DNA of 64,000 nt from Bacillus_BD oryzisoli_A (GCF_043641075.1 NZ_JBHZRC010000002.1:1-64000); one strand, 5' to 3'. Positions 17,567 to 25,745 are shown, counted from the stretch's first letter. The notes: a model not told the origin generated them from the sequence alone. Numbers and translations: made by a program.

Positions 17567-17937
17567 CTCAAAAAATTATATAGACATAGGATAACATAGG
17601 ATTACAAAATTCGATATATTTTTTCGTTCAATTCGAAATAATTCATATTACTTAATTAGTGTGTTAATACTATTATTATACATACATGTTTACTATTGCT
17701 CAAACAAAAAAGGAATACAAAATGAAATATAAGACAATTTTCATGCTTAAAAAGCCTTTATTAGGAAATTTTTTATCATTTCCTCTACGTATTAAGTATT
17801 CGCTACCGAAGAAATAATACCCCTCTAAAAAATTTAGAGGGGCTTATTATGTCAGTTTATGGCGAAGATTTATTTAACTGTATCATGCTGAAAAAAGACG
17901 GCTCCCTGCCCCTTTCAAATGAAAAGGAAGCAGAAGA
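17567..17937. other. Intergenic region with a long hairpin
   Basis: This stretch between the reductase gene and the insertion sequence is AT-rich. A strong hairpin lies at 17816-17850 (CCCCTCTAAA paired with TTTAGAGGGG, extended by AATAA/TTATT). Its right part is the left arm of the palindromic repeat interrupted by the insertion sequence (GACGGCTCC and following bases near 17896). No convincing gene is present. Confidence 0.5.
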
Positions 17938-17967
17938 TGAGCTGACCCCCAAAAGTTAAAGTTTTTA

Positions 17968-18882
17968 TTATGCAACTAATTGGCTGGAATGGACTCGAAA
18001 TTGAACCGGACTCATTCCCGCCAATTTTTGCTTAATACGTTTGTTATTATAGTAATCTATATATCTCTTAATTCTCTCACTTAACTCTTCAACCGTACAC
18101 AATGCCTTTCCATAATACATCTCTTGTTTTAGTATGCCAAAAAAGTTCTCCATTGGGGAATTATCCAGACAGTTTCCTTTTCGTGACATGCTTTGAAAAA
18201 CCTTATTTTCCTTAAGTGTCTTGACCCACTTTTTATGTTGATATTGCCATCCTTGGTCAGAATGAATTGTTGTCCTAAACTTTGAGTCTTTTACAATCCT
18301 TATTGCCTCTCTAAGGGGTCTGATCGCAAGATCCAGGGTTGGACTAGGACCTATTCCATAAGAAAGAATTTCGCCGTTAAATAAGTCCAGAATAGGACTG
18401 AGATACAGCTTTTTACCATCTAAACACTTAAATTCTGTAATATCAGTTGTTAATTTCTGATGGCATACACTGGTTTTGAAACGACGATTAATACGGTTCT
18501 TCGCAACTTTCCCTACATTCCCCTTGTAGGAATTATATTTACGTGTCTTTCTACTGAATTTACTACATTTTAGACCGAGTTTCCCCATAATACGCTGCAC
18601 AGCTTTATGGTTAACTTTGTATCCTTTGTTCTTTAACTCTAATGTGATTCGACGGTACCCATAATTACCATCATTTTCATCAAATATAGACTGTATATCA
18701 TCCTCTAGTTTTTGCTTTGGGTTTTCCTTATTCATCGCTTTTATTTGATAGTGATAAGTAGATTCCGGAATCCCAACGACTTGTAAAACGTCTTTTAATC
18801 TGAACTTTTCTTTGAGTTCGAATGAAATTGCTGCTTGTGCTTTTCGAGATAGCCTTTCGGATCCATCTGAAAAGCTCGCAAC
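17968..18882 (-). CDS. IS3-family transposase OrfB (frameshift part of OrfAB)
   Basis: This frame encodes the DDE integrase domain (rve type). It is open without a stop from the slippage site at 18882 to the stop at 17968; an internal ATG at 18735 would give a 255-residue form. The catalytic acids are visible: Asp in LTTDITEF, Asp in TTIHSDQGWQYQ and Glu in CLDNSPMENFFG, with normal spacing. The N-terminal part after the shift (ELKEKFRLKDVLQVVGIPESTYHY) is the usual OrfB start. The fusion OrfAB would be about 458 residues and is the active transposase in this family. Confidence 0.92.
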   Translation of the reverse strand, partial: VASFSDGSERLSRKAQAAISFELKEKFRLKDVLQVVGIPESTYHYQIKAMNKENPKQKLEDDIQSIFDENDGNYGYRRITLELKNKGYKVNHKAVQRIMGKLGLKCSKFSRKTRKYNSYKGNVGKVAKNRINRRFKTSVCHQKLTTDITEFKCLDGKKLYLSPILDLFNGEILSYGIGPSPTLDLAIRPLREAIRIVKDSKFRTTIHSDQGWQYQHKKWVKTLKENKVFQSMSRKGNCLDNSPMENFFGILKQEMYYGKALCTVEELSERIKRYIDYYNNKRIKQKLAGMSPVQFRVHSSQLVA

Positions 18883-19343
18883 TTTTTTAAATATTCTACC
18901 TCCAAACGAAGGAGTTCGTTTTCTCTTTCCAGCTTTTGTTCGTAAGTCATTTCCTTATCTTTTTTCTTGTTTTTAGACATGGGAGGCCTTCCTTTATGTA
19001 TATTCAGGCCTTCATCTTTTCCCTCCAAAATGGCTTTCTTCCACTTACCTATAATAGTAGGTTCTGTTATTCCAAAGTGAAGGGCTGTTTCCGTTTCTGA
19101 AAAACCTGTTCTCTTCATAAAGCTTAATACATCTAGCCTAAATTGAACAGAATAGGTTTTCTTTTTACTTGTTAATCCTTCGGCGCCAAATCTTTCATAT
19201 ACCTTTATCCATCTTTCAACTACTGACTTTGATCTGATCCCATGCTTCTTGGCAAGGGGCCTGATTCCTAGTTTCCCCTCTTGGTACTCTCTAACTACCG
19301 TTAATTTCAAATCATCACTATATTTTTTGGCCAAAATGAACAC
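18795..19343 (-). CDS. IS3-family transposase OrfA
   Basis: This 182-residue DNA-binding protein has two helix-turn-helix segments (LGIRPLAKKHGIRSKSVVERW, about 25-45, and FSETETALHFGITEPTIIGKW, about 82-102) and a C-terminal leucine-zipper-like helix (ERENELLRLEVEYLKKLRAF) used for multimerisation. The slippery heptamer A AAA AAG lies in this helix at codons 152-154. The GTG at 19343 or the TTG at 19334 may be used; a GGGGTG is nearby. Confidence 0.9.
   Translation of the reverse strand: MFILAKKYSDDLKLTVVREYQEGKLGIRPLAKKHGIRSKSVVERWIKVYERFGAEGLTSKKKTYSVQFRLDVLSFMKRTGFSETETALHFGITEPTIIGKWKKAILEGKDEGLNIHKGRPPMSKNKKKDKEMTYEQKLERENELLRLEVEYLKKLRAFQMDPKGYLEKHKQQFHSNSKKSSD
18882..18888 (-). promoter_or_regulatory. 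Programmed -1 frameshift site of the IS
   Basis: The heptamer A AAA AAG is in the zero frame of orfA (codons TTA AAA AAG). After a -1 shift the next codon starts at 18882, which is exactly in the orfB frame (147 bases, 49 codons, before its internal ATG). Confidence 0.85.
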
Positions 19344-19386
19344 CCCAAAAGATTAGATTTTGACTCTAACTTATAGGGTGCATCCC

Positions 19387-19406
19387 AAGAACCGTCCCCG
19401 TGCTTC
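19387..19406. repeat. Palindromic dispersed repeat, copy R4, split by the IS
   Basis: AAGAACCGTCCCCGTGCTTC is the right arm of the same palindrome as R1. Its first A coincides with the last base of the insertion sequence. The rest of the copy (GACGG...CTGC...GGAAGCAG, about 17896-17937) lies on the other side of the insertion. Confidence 0.8.
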
Positions 19407-20343
19407 AAAAAAATCGCTTTTTCCAAAAGATAACTGCTGTGATGCTGGATAATATGAATGAAATGATGATTGCAATGACAAATGAGTAGTGATGGCCTTG
19501 GAATGGAATCGGAACGTTCATCCCATAAAAGCTTGCCACCATCGTTGGTAATGAAAGGATGATTGTTATTGACGTTAAAAACTTCATAACGATATTGACG
19601 TTATTAGAAATAACCGAAGCGAATGCATCCATTGTCCCGCTTAAAATGGATGTATGGGTATCAGCCATTTCAATTGCCTGCTGATTTTCAATGATGACAT
19701 CCTCTAGTAATTCCTGATCATCTTCATACATTTTTAAGTAATTACTTTTCAACATTTTTTGCATCACGATATTGTTTGATTTAAGTGACGTTGTGAAATA
19801 AACTAAGCTTTTTTGTAGATTAAGTAAGGAAAATAATTCTTTATTTTTCATCGATTCATGTAGTTCTTTTTCTATCGTATCTGTTTTTTTGCTGATTTGT
19901 TTCAAATATCTGAGGTAGCTAGTTGCCATGGAATAGAGCATTTGAAAGGAAAATCTTGTTCTTTTATAGGTGAAGAAATTCTTTACTTTTCCTTCTGAAA
20001 AAGAATGAAAAATTGGATTGTCCTTCAAACAAACCGTCACAAAGCAATTTTTCGCGATAATCATTCCCAACGGAATCGTGTCATATATTGGCATATCGTT
20101 TTTGTCCAATGTCATCAACGGAACATTTACGATGATGAGGATATTGTCACCGTCCTTTTCAATTCTTGACCGTTCCTCTTCATCTAATGGGTCTTTTAAA
20201 AATTCACAGGGAATGTCTAATTTACTTGAAAGATATTGGATTTCCTGCTCTGTTGGTGCGAGAACATGTATCCAGCACCCATTTGAGATACTATCTATTT
20301 CGCGGATAACTCCTTGTTCATTGGATAAATAAATATTTAACAT
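19405..20343 (-). CDS. CorA-family divalent cation transporter
   Basis: This 312-residue protein matches the CorA magnesium/metal channel family. It has a long cytoplasmic N-terminal domain with coiled-coil helices and two C-terminal membrane helices (about 248-268 and 283-303). The pore signature YGMNVPIP is present right after the first helix. The family moves Mg2+ or Co2+ inward as a pentamer, and the specificity of this copy cannot be told. GAGGAGG lies eight bases before the ATG at 20343; a TTG at 20376 would overlap the upstream small gene. Its stop touches palindromic repeat R4. Confidence 0.9.
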   Translation of the reverse strand: MLNIYLSNEQGVIREIDSISNGCWIHVLAPTEQEIQYLSSKLDIPCEFLKDPLDEEERSRIEKDGDNILIIVNVPLMTLDKNDMPIYDTIPLGMIIAKNCFVTVCLKDNPIFHSFSEGKVKNFFTYKRTRFSFQMLYSMATSYLRYLKQISKKTDTIEKELHESMKNKELFSLLNLQKSLVYFTTSLKSNNIVMQKMLKSNYLKMYEDDQELLEDVIIENQQAIEMADTHTSILSGTMDAFASVISNNVNIVMKFLTSITIILSLPTMVASFYGMNVPIPFQGHHYSFVIAIIISFILSSITAVIFWKKRFF

Positions 20344-20372
20344 GGATAAAACCTCCTCTAAGTTTGAGGAAG

Positions 20373-20495
20373 TCAAAAATCTCTGCCATACAAAGTTGAA
20401 TTTTTACCAGTATTCAAACTTTTAAGGAATGGTGCATTCATGACTTCCTTTTTGTTCGAATCTGGTTCAGGTTCGTTTACATATTGACTACTCAT
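20373..20495 (-). CDS. Small hypothetical protein, 40 aa
   Basis: An ATG at 20495 preceded by AAGGAG (ten-base spacing) opens a 40-codon frame ending 29 bp before the corA start. The product is polar, without a membrane segment (MSSQYVNEPEPDSNKKEV at the start, GKNSTLYGRDF at the end). The position suggests a two-gene operon with corA. No family is recognised and the role is unknown. Confidence 0.5.
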   Translation of the reverse strand: MSSQYVNEPEPDSNKKEVMNAPFLKSLNTGKNSTLYGRDF

Positions 20496-20710
20496 AAAAA
20501 CTCAACTCCTTGTTTTGAAAAAAGTGACTACCAACATATTGTACGTTAAAAACCTAATTTTGTAACTAGAAGAATCCATAATCCAATTTTTCAGTTTACC
20601 ATTCTAAGAAATAATCGTAAGTATATCAAATTCATCGGTTCATTCTATGTATTTCCCGCGCCATTGCCTCTAAAAATGCTACAATGGAGAAAAATTGTAA
20701 AAGGAAAAAA

Positions 20711-20755
20711 TGAAAAAACATGCTGATCAAACTAATCTGATCAGCATGTTTTTAT
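20711..20755 (-). terminator. Terminator after the WrbA-like gene
   Basis: ACATGCTGATCA and TGATCAGCATGT form a perfect 12-bp stem; the minus strand then reads TTTTTTCATTTTTT. Confidence 0.9.
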
Positions 20756-21366
20756 TATTGATTTCCTTTTTTTACCCATTCAGCTACAGTAACCGTTCGT
20801 TTTGCCTGGTGCTTGACCGCGGCTTGAACGTCCTCTACCATTTTTCCATTTTGGTCCACTGATACGCTTGTTCCGTATGGATTTCCTCCCGCTCCAAAGA
20901 GTACTGGGTCTGTATAACCAGGAGGGACAATAATCGCACCCCAGTGCATCATTGAAGTATATAAGGATAAAATGGTTGCCTCCTGTCCTCCGTGCGGGTT
21001 CTGTGCAGAAGTCATGGCACTGACTACTTTGTTGACTGTTTTACCTGTCGCCCAAAGTCCACCTTGAATATCTAAGAATTGCTTCATTTGTGATGGCATG
21101 TTACCAAATCGTGTTGGCACACTAAAGATGATCGCATCAGCCCATTCAATATCGGCACCTGTTGCGATTGGAACATCCTTTGTTGCTTGGACTGTGTTTT
21201 TCCACACTTCATTCTTATCAATAATAGATTGTGGTGCTAATTCTTCTACCTTTAATATTCTTACCTCTGCCCCAGCTTCTTTTGCGCCCTCTTCTGCCCA
21301 TTTTGCCAGCTGATAATTTGTTCCACCCATGCTGTAAAAAATAACTGCTAATTTTACATTTGCCAT
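20755..21366 (-). CDS. WrbA-like NAD(P)H:quinone oxidoreductase
   Basis: This 203-residue flavodoxin-fold protein fits the WrbA family (type IV quinone oxidoreductase). The FMN phosphate loop reads YSMGGTNYQLA (about 10-20), the isoalloxazine loops are SVPTRFGNMPSQMKQFLD and TSAQNPHGGQEATILSLYT, and GGNPYGTS closes the site. It reduces quinones by two electrons using NAD(P)H. The ATG at 21366 follows AAAGGAGG. It lies just downstream of the DoxX and MhqR genes on the same strand, which suggests one quinone-stress locus, although about 200 bp separate it from doxX. Confidence 0.88.
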   Translation of the reverse strand: MANVKLAVIFYSMGGTNYQLAKWAEEGAKEAGAEVRILKVEELAPQSIIDKNEVWKNTVQATKDVPIATGADIEWADAIIFSVPTRFGNMPSQMKQFLDIQGGLWATGKTVNKVVSAMTSAQNPHGGQEATILSLYTSMMHWGAIIVPPGYTDPVLFGAGGNPYGTSVSVDQNGKMVEDVQAAVKHQAKRTVTVAEWVKKGNQ

Positions 21367-21570
21367 TTTTTTTGCCTCCTTTAATGTTGATTTTCCAAAT
21401 AACTTGGATAAAAAACCCACTCTTTCCACCACCTATTGTTTCTGATCGAAGGGGTACCTATTCATTTTTTCTATAGTAATAACAGTTAACTATTTTTCAT
21501 CTTCAACTATGCGAAGGAATAATCTATCTTATTATTCCTTTTAAACTAATATTCTTTAATTCAAGATATT

Positions 21571-21969
21571 TTATAATAAAAATGTATCCAATGCATATTG
21601 TCCAGGACCGATTAACGCGATACCAATCGTAACAGTAAGTACTGTTAAATTATATTCATAGCCATTTGATGTAGACCATAATCCATTGGCCCCATGCACC
21701 TTGGCAATGGCCATAATCATCGTACCCGCAATCATAATACCCGCTAATGGAGTTAATAATCCTGCTGCAAACAAAATACCGCCAATTAATTCAGTTAATC
21801 CTGCTAAGAGAGCCAACTTTACTCCCGGTTTCATGCCGATGGATTCGAACCAGCCTCCAGTTCCCTTTAATCCATAGCCTCCAAACCAACCAAACAATTT
21901 TTGCGCTCCGTGACCAATAAATAGTAATCCAATAACCAGACGGATAAGTAATAATCCTAAGCTAATCAT
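21571..21969 (-). CDS. DoxX family membrane protein (MhqP-like)
   Basis: This 132-residue protein has four membrane segments and the DoxX pattern LLIRLVIGLLFIGHGAQKLFGWFGGYG followed by WFESIGMKPG. It directly follows the mhqR gene, with an MhqR box (21999-22016) between them. In B. subtilis the DoxX-like MhqP is part of the MhqR-controlled response to hydroquinones and catechol, so a similar role is likely. AGGAGG precedes the ATG. Confidence 0.85.
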   Translation of the reverse strand: MISLGLLLIRLVIGLLFIGHGAQKLFGWFGGYGLKGTGGWFESIGMKPGVKLALLAGLTELIGGILFAAGLLTPLAGIMIAGTMIMAIAKVHGANGLWSTSNGYEYNLTVLTVTIGIALIGPGQYALDTFLL

Positions 21970-21998
21970 AAAATATTTCCTCCTAATGTGTGTTATTT

Positions 21999-22016
21999 TA
22001 TCTCGAATTCGAGATA
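21999..22016. promoter_or_regulatory. MhqR operator upstream of doxX
   Basis: TATCTCGAATTCGAGATA is a perfect 18-bp palindrome and equals the MhqR box described in B. subtilis. It lies between the regulator gene and the doxX start. Confidence 0.85.
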
Positions 22017-22033
22017 TTTAGGTAAAAAAATAA

Positions 22034-22462
22034 TTAATTTTCTACTTTTTCTTTTATTTTTTGTAAGATTGTAACAATGATTTCTTTCTCACCATCCTCT
22101 AAGGAATCAAAGATAAAATCAACTAGCTCCTGATGTTCGGGCATAATTTTCTCTAGCAAGTTATTCCCATCATTTGTTAATGTCACGTGTATGGCTCGAC
22201 GATCGTTCGGACAGGCAATTCGTTTTAATAAGCCTCTGTTTTCTAATTTATCAATTACATACGTCATAGAGCCGCTTGTGATTAGTACTCTGTTTCCAAT
22301 TTCATTAATGGTTTGTCTTCCTTTATGATATAGCACTTCTAATACAGAGAATTCAGTGATACTAATGTTATTTTTTGCCAGCTCCAGTCTCATTCTTTCC
22401 TGTACGGCTTTGGAAGTTTGCATTAATAATAAATAAGGTAAATTGCTGCATTTTCTCTCCAA
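22034..22462 (-). CDS. mhqR: MarR-type repressor, MhqR
   Basis: This 142-residue winged-helix protein has the MarR fold: LEVLYHKGRQTINEIGNRVLITSGSMTYVIDKLENRGLLKR is the DNA-binding part, followed by the wing NDRRAIHVTLTNDG. The two MhqR-type palindromes flanking it (upstream and downstream) identify it as the MhqR group, which represses quinone-detoxification genes and is relieved by 2-methylhydroquinone and catechol. The TTG start at 22462 follows AGGAGGTG by nine bases. It is probably autoregulated. Confidence 0.85.
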   Translation of the reverse strand: MERKCSNLPYLLLMQTSKAVQERMRLELAKNNISITEFSVLEVLYHKGRQTINEIGNRVLITSGSMTYVIDKLENRGLLKRIACPNDRRAIHVTLTNDGNNLLEKIMPEHQELVDFIFDSLEDGEKEIIVTILQKIKEKVEN

Positions 22463-22501
22463 TTAAATTTGCACCTCCTGGAATGTTATTTTAAATTTTA
22501 T

Positions 22502-22519
22502 TATCTTTAATTCGAGATA
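22502..22519. promoter_or_regulatory. MhqR operator upstream of mhqR
   Basis: TATCTTTAATTCGAGATA matches the perfect box at 21999 with changes only in the left inner part. It lies 40 bp before the mhqR start and supports autorepression. Confidence 0.7.
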
Positions 22520-22575
22520 ATTGTATTACGAATAATTTGTTCTGTCAATATCTTTTAGAAAAATGATGTAAGATG

Positions 22576-22614
22576 CACTAATTAACCTAGCAATCTAAGC
22601 TAAGTTAATTAGTG
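22576..22614. repeat. Long inverted repeat after the cyclase-family gene
   Basis: CACTAATTAAC and GTTAATTAGTG arms, extended inward by TAGC/GCTA, form a stem of about 15 bp. No T tract follows on either strand, so a terminator role is uncertain. Confidence 0.5.
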
Positions 22615-22623
22615 TATGAGTAA

Positions 22624-23271
22624 CTATTCATTTAATACTGCGACTGCTCGAATCGGAGCGCCATCAGCATTTTCATATTTCATTGGCAAAGCAAAGAAGG
22701 TAAAAAGTTCGCCACCGATTTCACCTAATCTTGTCAGATTTTCGATAACAACGATTTCGGTTTCAGCAAAGAGCTTATGGTGAATGGTCAGATTTTCATC
22801 TGTAATAGGATCAATTCCAATTACATCTAACCCAACCCCTTTTTTCTTGGTATTGATTAGATAATCAGCAACCTCTTCATTGATAGCTGGATAATCGCCA
22901 AAGTAAGTATTTGTCCCCCAATGCTTCTCCCACCCAGTATAGAATAATAGAAATTCAGCCTGGTTTGCTTTTTCTTTTACAGCATGAATATGCTCCATCG
23001 TTATTCTTTGACCTTCTTCAACATCACTGCAATCAATGACTAATCCTTTTCCGATGAATTGATCGACCGGAAAAGCATCCAATGTTGTGCGATGCTTAAA
23101 TATATGTGATGGCGCATCCATGTGGGTACCTGTATGGGAGAATAATGTAAGAAGCGTTTCCTTGAAGCCATTTGCCTCATATGTATTTGCCGTCACTAAT
23201 TTTGGTGTTTCAGTACCCGGATATACCGGCATATTCTCTGATATGGTATGAGTTAAATCTATGACTTTCAT
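22624..23271 (-). CDS. Cyclase family protein (KynB-like metal hydrolase)
   Basis: This 215-residue protein fits the cyclase/kynurenine formamidase family (PF04199). The metal-binding motif HTGTHMDAPSH is at about residues 46-56, and a further conserved GLDVIGIDPIT lies near 146-156. Related enzymes hydrolyse amides or lactones such as N-formylkynurenine; there is no kynurenine gene nearby, so the substrate is open. The GAGGCTT upstream of the ATG at 23271 is a weak ribosome binding site. It is a single gene. Confidence 0.85.
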   Translation of the reverse strand: MKVIDLTHTISENMPVYPGTETPKLVTANTYEANGFKETLLTLFSHTGTHMDAPSHIFKHRTTLDAFPVDQFIGKGLVIDCSDVEEGQRITMEHIHAVKEKANQAEFLLFYTGWEKHWGTNTYFGDYPAINEEVADYLINTKKKGVGLDVIGIDPITDENLTIHHKLFAETEIVVIENLTRLGEIGGELFTFFALPMKYENADGAPIRAVAVLNE

Positions 23272-23507
23272 GTAAAAGCCTCACTTTCAAATTTGAATAA
23301 TCTTATCTTGTTTTTTTAATTTTCACACGATTATTATATCACCCTACAAGAAAAAACAAGCACCTGACATCCTCCAGAAACTAGCAGGAGCTTGACACCT
23401 GAACAGTCAAAACCCTTATTAACGCCCATTTTTGTAATTTTGATAAACAAGTTTTATGTCAGCAGCATAGTTTAGTAATGAACAAGCACTTATAGGAGGT
23501 GAATGAT

Positions 23508-23738
23508 ATGAGCCTATCTTCCTCCAGTACTTTTGGAATTTTCCTGGGCTTTTTAACAGGTGTAATCTGGTTATTCCTTGCCGTATCTGGGACTATTACT
23601 GGCTTTTTAGGATTGCTTCAACTAACTGGAATACTAGTAACAATTATTAACGTCCTACTGGCGCTTCTCGGCTTTCTTTGCTCATTAGTTTTCGGACTAT
23701 ACATTTTTAAGAGAGCATGGCACTATTGCCGAGACTAA
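23508..23738 (+). CDS. Small two-span membrane protein, 76 aa
   Basis: AGGAGGTGA lies five bases before the ATG at 23508; the GTG at 23499 is inside that ribosome binding site. The product has two or three hydrophobic stretches (about 9-28 and 30-63) and ends in a charged KRAWHYCRD tail. I do not recognise a family. A terminator follows. Confidence 0.6.
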   Translation: MSLSSSSTFGIFLGFLTGVIWLFLAVSGTITGFLGLLQLTGILVTIINVLLALLGFLCSLVFGLYIFKRAWHYCRD

Positions 23739-23759
23739 ATTTTTAGTCCAACTAGATTC

Positions 23760-23790
23760 CAACAGTCTCTTTAATAGAGGCTGTTTTTTA
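23760..23790 (+). terminator. Terminator after the 76-aa gene
   Basis: AACAGTCTCT and AGAGGCTGTT form the stem with one G-U pair, followed by T residues. Confidence 0.8.
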
Positions 23791-23810
23791 TCATTGAATA
23801 TTGCCAACAT

Positions 23811-23844
23811 TAAAAAAGCTGGCCTCTGTATATGAGAACCAGCT
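23811..23844 (-). terminator. Terminator after the DUF4317 gene
   Basis: AGCTGG (23817-23822) and CCAGCT (23839-23844) with an inner TCT/AGA pairing; the minus strand continues with TTTTTTA. Confidence 0.65.
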
Positions 23845-23871
23845 ATATTTAATCAATCAAGGATACCAAAA

Positions 23872-25047
23872 TTAAAGGGTCTCCGATTCAAGCTTAAATC
23901 CTTCTACAATAACATCCTCATCAACTTCCAGCAGGAGGCACCGTTTTCCTTCAAACGTAATATATTTAATATACTTCAGATCCTTCGGGCTAATCGATAC
24001 ATTTGCTACCTTTGTTTCAATTTTAATCGTCTTCGGCACTAGGCTGCTTGCTTTGAATTCATGTGTTTCATCATCTACGACCGCTTTAAAGGCATGTTCG
24101 ACTTTTGCTGGACTGACGTCCTCAACGCCGCTGACCGTTAGGATGCGTTCGATATCCCGGTGATCCAGCATTGGGGCTTCAGGTTCTGCCTGTGCTTCTT
24201 TCTCATCTTCTTCCTTCTCCTGCAGCATTTTATCAATTTCCTCATAGACATTGGAGATGACCCTTGTGTCCACCTCGTCCCCTATGACATTCTTTAAGAT
24301 TAGCTCGAAGCAGTCCTTCTCTTCAGCTGCCGTTATGAACTCCTCACAATTCAGCACCTCATCGATAAAGCCAAAATCCGGCTGATTGGCTTTTCCTGCA
24401 GAATAGAGCAAATGATTGACATCTGCTGAATTGTCCGTAAAGGCTGGAAATAAAAAGCCTGATAATGGTGAAGCAATATTAATGATTGGATCGACGGCAT
24501 GATTTGGTTTGAATTCCTTCTCTATATAATCAAACAAGAGTGATCTTTTCGGCTGATCAATTTTGTTCAAGCTGCAGAGGATGAATTGGCTTGTATAAAC
24601 CTCATCATCCCCACCTTCTTCCGATTCCATATCCCGTTTGCGGGTCGGCTTACGATATTCCCCCCGGATAAACGTCACAACTGTATCAAAATCGTAGATG
24701 GTATGCGTGAACATTTTCATGACAATTTCAAGCATATATTGTGTCCAATCATCCGTCGTTTCCGCATGTAATCCTTCATAAAGAATGGCCTGTGTGCTAT
24801 CCTCTACATCCCGCTTAAATTTCACCTCAAACAATTTGGAATCCAGCTGTCCTGTTAAAACCTTTTTAAAGTTGTCTAGAAACAATTCCTGGATTTCCTG
24901 CTCCAGCATTTGAAACGGCTGGCTGACATAGTGGTAAATCTCACCTGATTCACTTTTTACATAGACATTAAAGATTTCGCGAATATTCAACTTGTAGTTA
25001 TCTAGTTTAAATTCCTTACGGATATTTGCAATGTCTTTCTTATTCAT
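23872..25047 (-). CDS. DUF4317 domain-containing protein
   Basis: This 391-residue cytoplasmic protein matches DUF4317. It starts MNKKDIANIRKEFKLDN, as members do, and GGGAG lies upstream of the ATG at 25047; the open frame extends further upstream but that part looks untranslated. A Glu/Lys-rich helix (MLQEKEEDEKEAQAEPEAP) separates the two halves. No catalytic motif is visible and the role of the family is unknown. It is a single gene. Confidence 0.85.
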   Translation of the reverse strand: MNKKDIANIRKEFKLDNYKLNIREIFNVYVKSESGEIYHYVSQPFQMLEQEIQELFLDNFKKVLTGQLDSKLFEVKFKRDVEDSTQAILYEGLHAETTDDWTQYMLEIVMKMFTHTIYDFDTVVTFIRGEYRKPTRKRDMESEEGGDDEVYTSQFILCSLNKIDQPKRSLLFDYIEKEFKPNHAVDPIINIASPLSGFLFPAFTDNSADVNHLLYSAGKANQPDFGFIDEVLNCEEFITAAEEKDCFELILKNVIGDEVDTRVISNVYEEIDKMLQEKEEDEKEAQAEPEAPMLDHRDIERILTVSGVEDVSPAKVEHAFKAVVDDETHEFKASSLVPKTIKIETKVANVSISPKDLKYIKYITFEGKRCLLLEVDEDVIVEGFKLESETL

Positions 25048-25242
25048 AATATGTATCAACTCCCATTCCTTGATTATACTGTTCAGACAAGAAAATAGTA
25101 ATACTTGAAATTTGAACAAAAAAATTATAGCTATCGTTAAATTCTTTTCTGTTTTCAACCACAACTTTCACATTAGATAGGAGATATAATTTGTGATACG
25201 ATAGCGTTGTAGGCGTTTACAACACAAAGAAAGGGATTTACG

Positions 25243-25695
25243 ATGAAGGTTAGAGACTTTATGATTACAAAGGTTTTCACTGTAAAACCTTTCACTACTG
25301 TCAGGGAATTATTACAGCTCTTAAGTTCAAATCGAATCGGAGGCGTGCCGGTTGTTGATGATAAAGGTCAATTACTTGGTATGATTTCAGATGGAGACGT
25401 ATTGCGTTACCTTGCTCCAAAGCCTCTCGGTATTGCTGGTCTCGTCTATATTATTGAAGATGGGGAAATAGAGGATGTCATAAAAGAAAAGCTTGATACA
25501 CCAGTAAAAGAAATTATGAACAAACGGAATATCCTCTACGTTTCGCCTGAGGAAGAGTTTGACAAGACTATTCGTTTATTATCCCGGCAACACTACAAAA
25601 AGCTTCCTGTTGTGAATGGGGCCGGACGAGTCATTGGTGTTATTAGTCGAGGAGATATCATCAATAATATTTCAACAAAGATTATTTCAACATGA
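25243..25695 (+). CDS. Two-CBS-domain protein
   Basis: This 150-residue protein consists of a tandem CBS pair (about 7-60 and 90-145), each with the GGVPVVDDKGQLLGMISDGD or KLPVVNGAGRVIGVISRGD motif. Such standalone proteins bind adenine nucleotides as energy or redox sensors. A 25-residue insert containing EDGEIEDVIKEKLD sits between the domains. An AAAGGGA motif precedes the ATG. The partner is unknown. Confidence 0.9.
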   Translation: MKVRDFMITKVFTVKPFTTVRELLQLLSSNRIGGVPVVDDKGQLLGMISDGDVLRYLAPKPLGIAGLVYIIEDGEIEDVIKEKLDTPVKEIMNKRNILYVSPEEEFDKTIRLLSRQHYKKLPVVNGAGRVIGVISRGDIINNISTKIIST

Positions 25696-25700
25696 GAAAA

Positions 25701-25745
25701 AGAAATCATTCGCAGAAATATACTTTTGCGAATGATTTCTTCATT
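25701..25745 (+). terminator. Terminator after the CBS gene
   Basis: AGAAATCATTCGC and GCGAATGATTTCT form a 13-bp stem followed by TCATTTTCAT. Confidence 0.8.

Larger units (their letters stand above)
17938..19387 (-). mobile_element. IS3-family insertion sequence, IS150 group
   Basis: The element is 1450 bp. Its ends are imperfect inverted repeats: TGAGCTGACCCCCAAAAGTT at 17938 and, read inward on the other strand from 19387, TGGGATGCACCCTATAAGTT; 17 of the first 24 positions agree. Three-base direct repeats AGA flank it (17935-17937 and 19388-19390), the expected target duplication. It carries orfA and orfB in the IS3 arrangement with an A6G slippage site. All required parts look intact, so it may be active. 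Confidence 0.88.

Noticed and set aside
17850..17958. Plus-strand 36-codon frame running into the insertion sequence
   Set aside because: Its GAGGGG site is part of a hairpin and most of its length is the left arm of the interrupted palindrome, so it looks like chance coding in a repeat.
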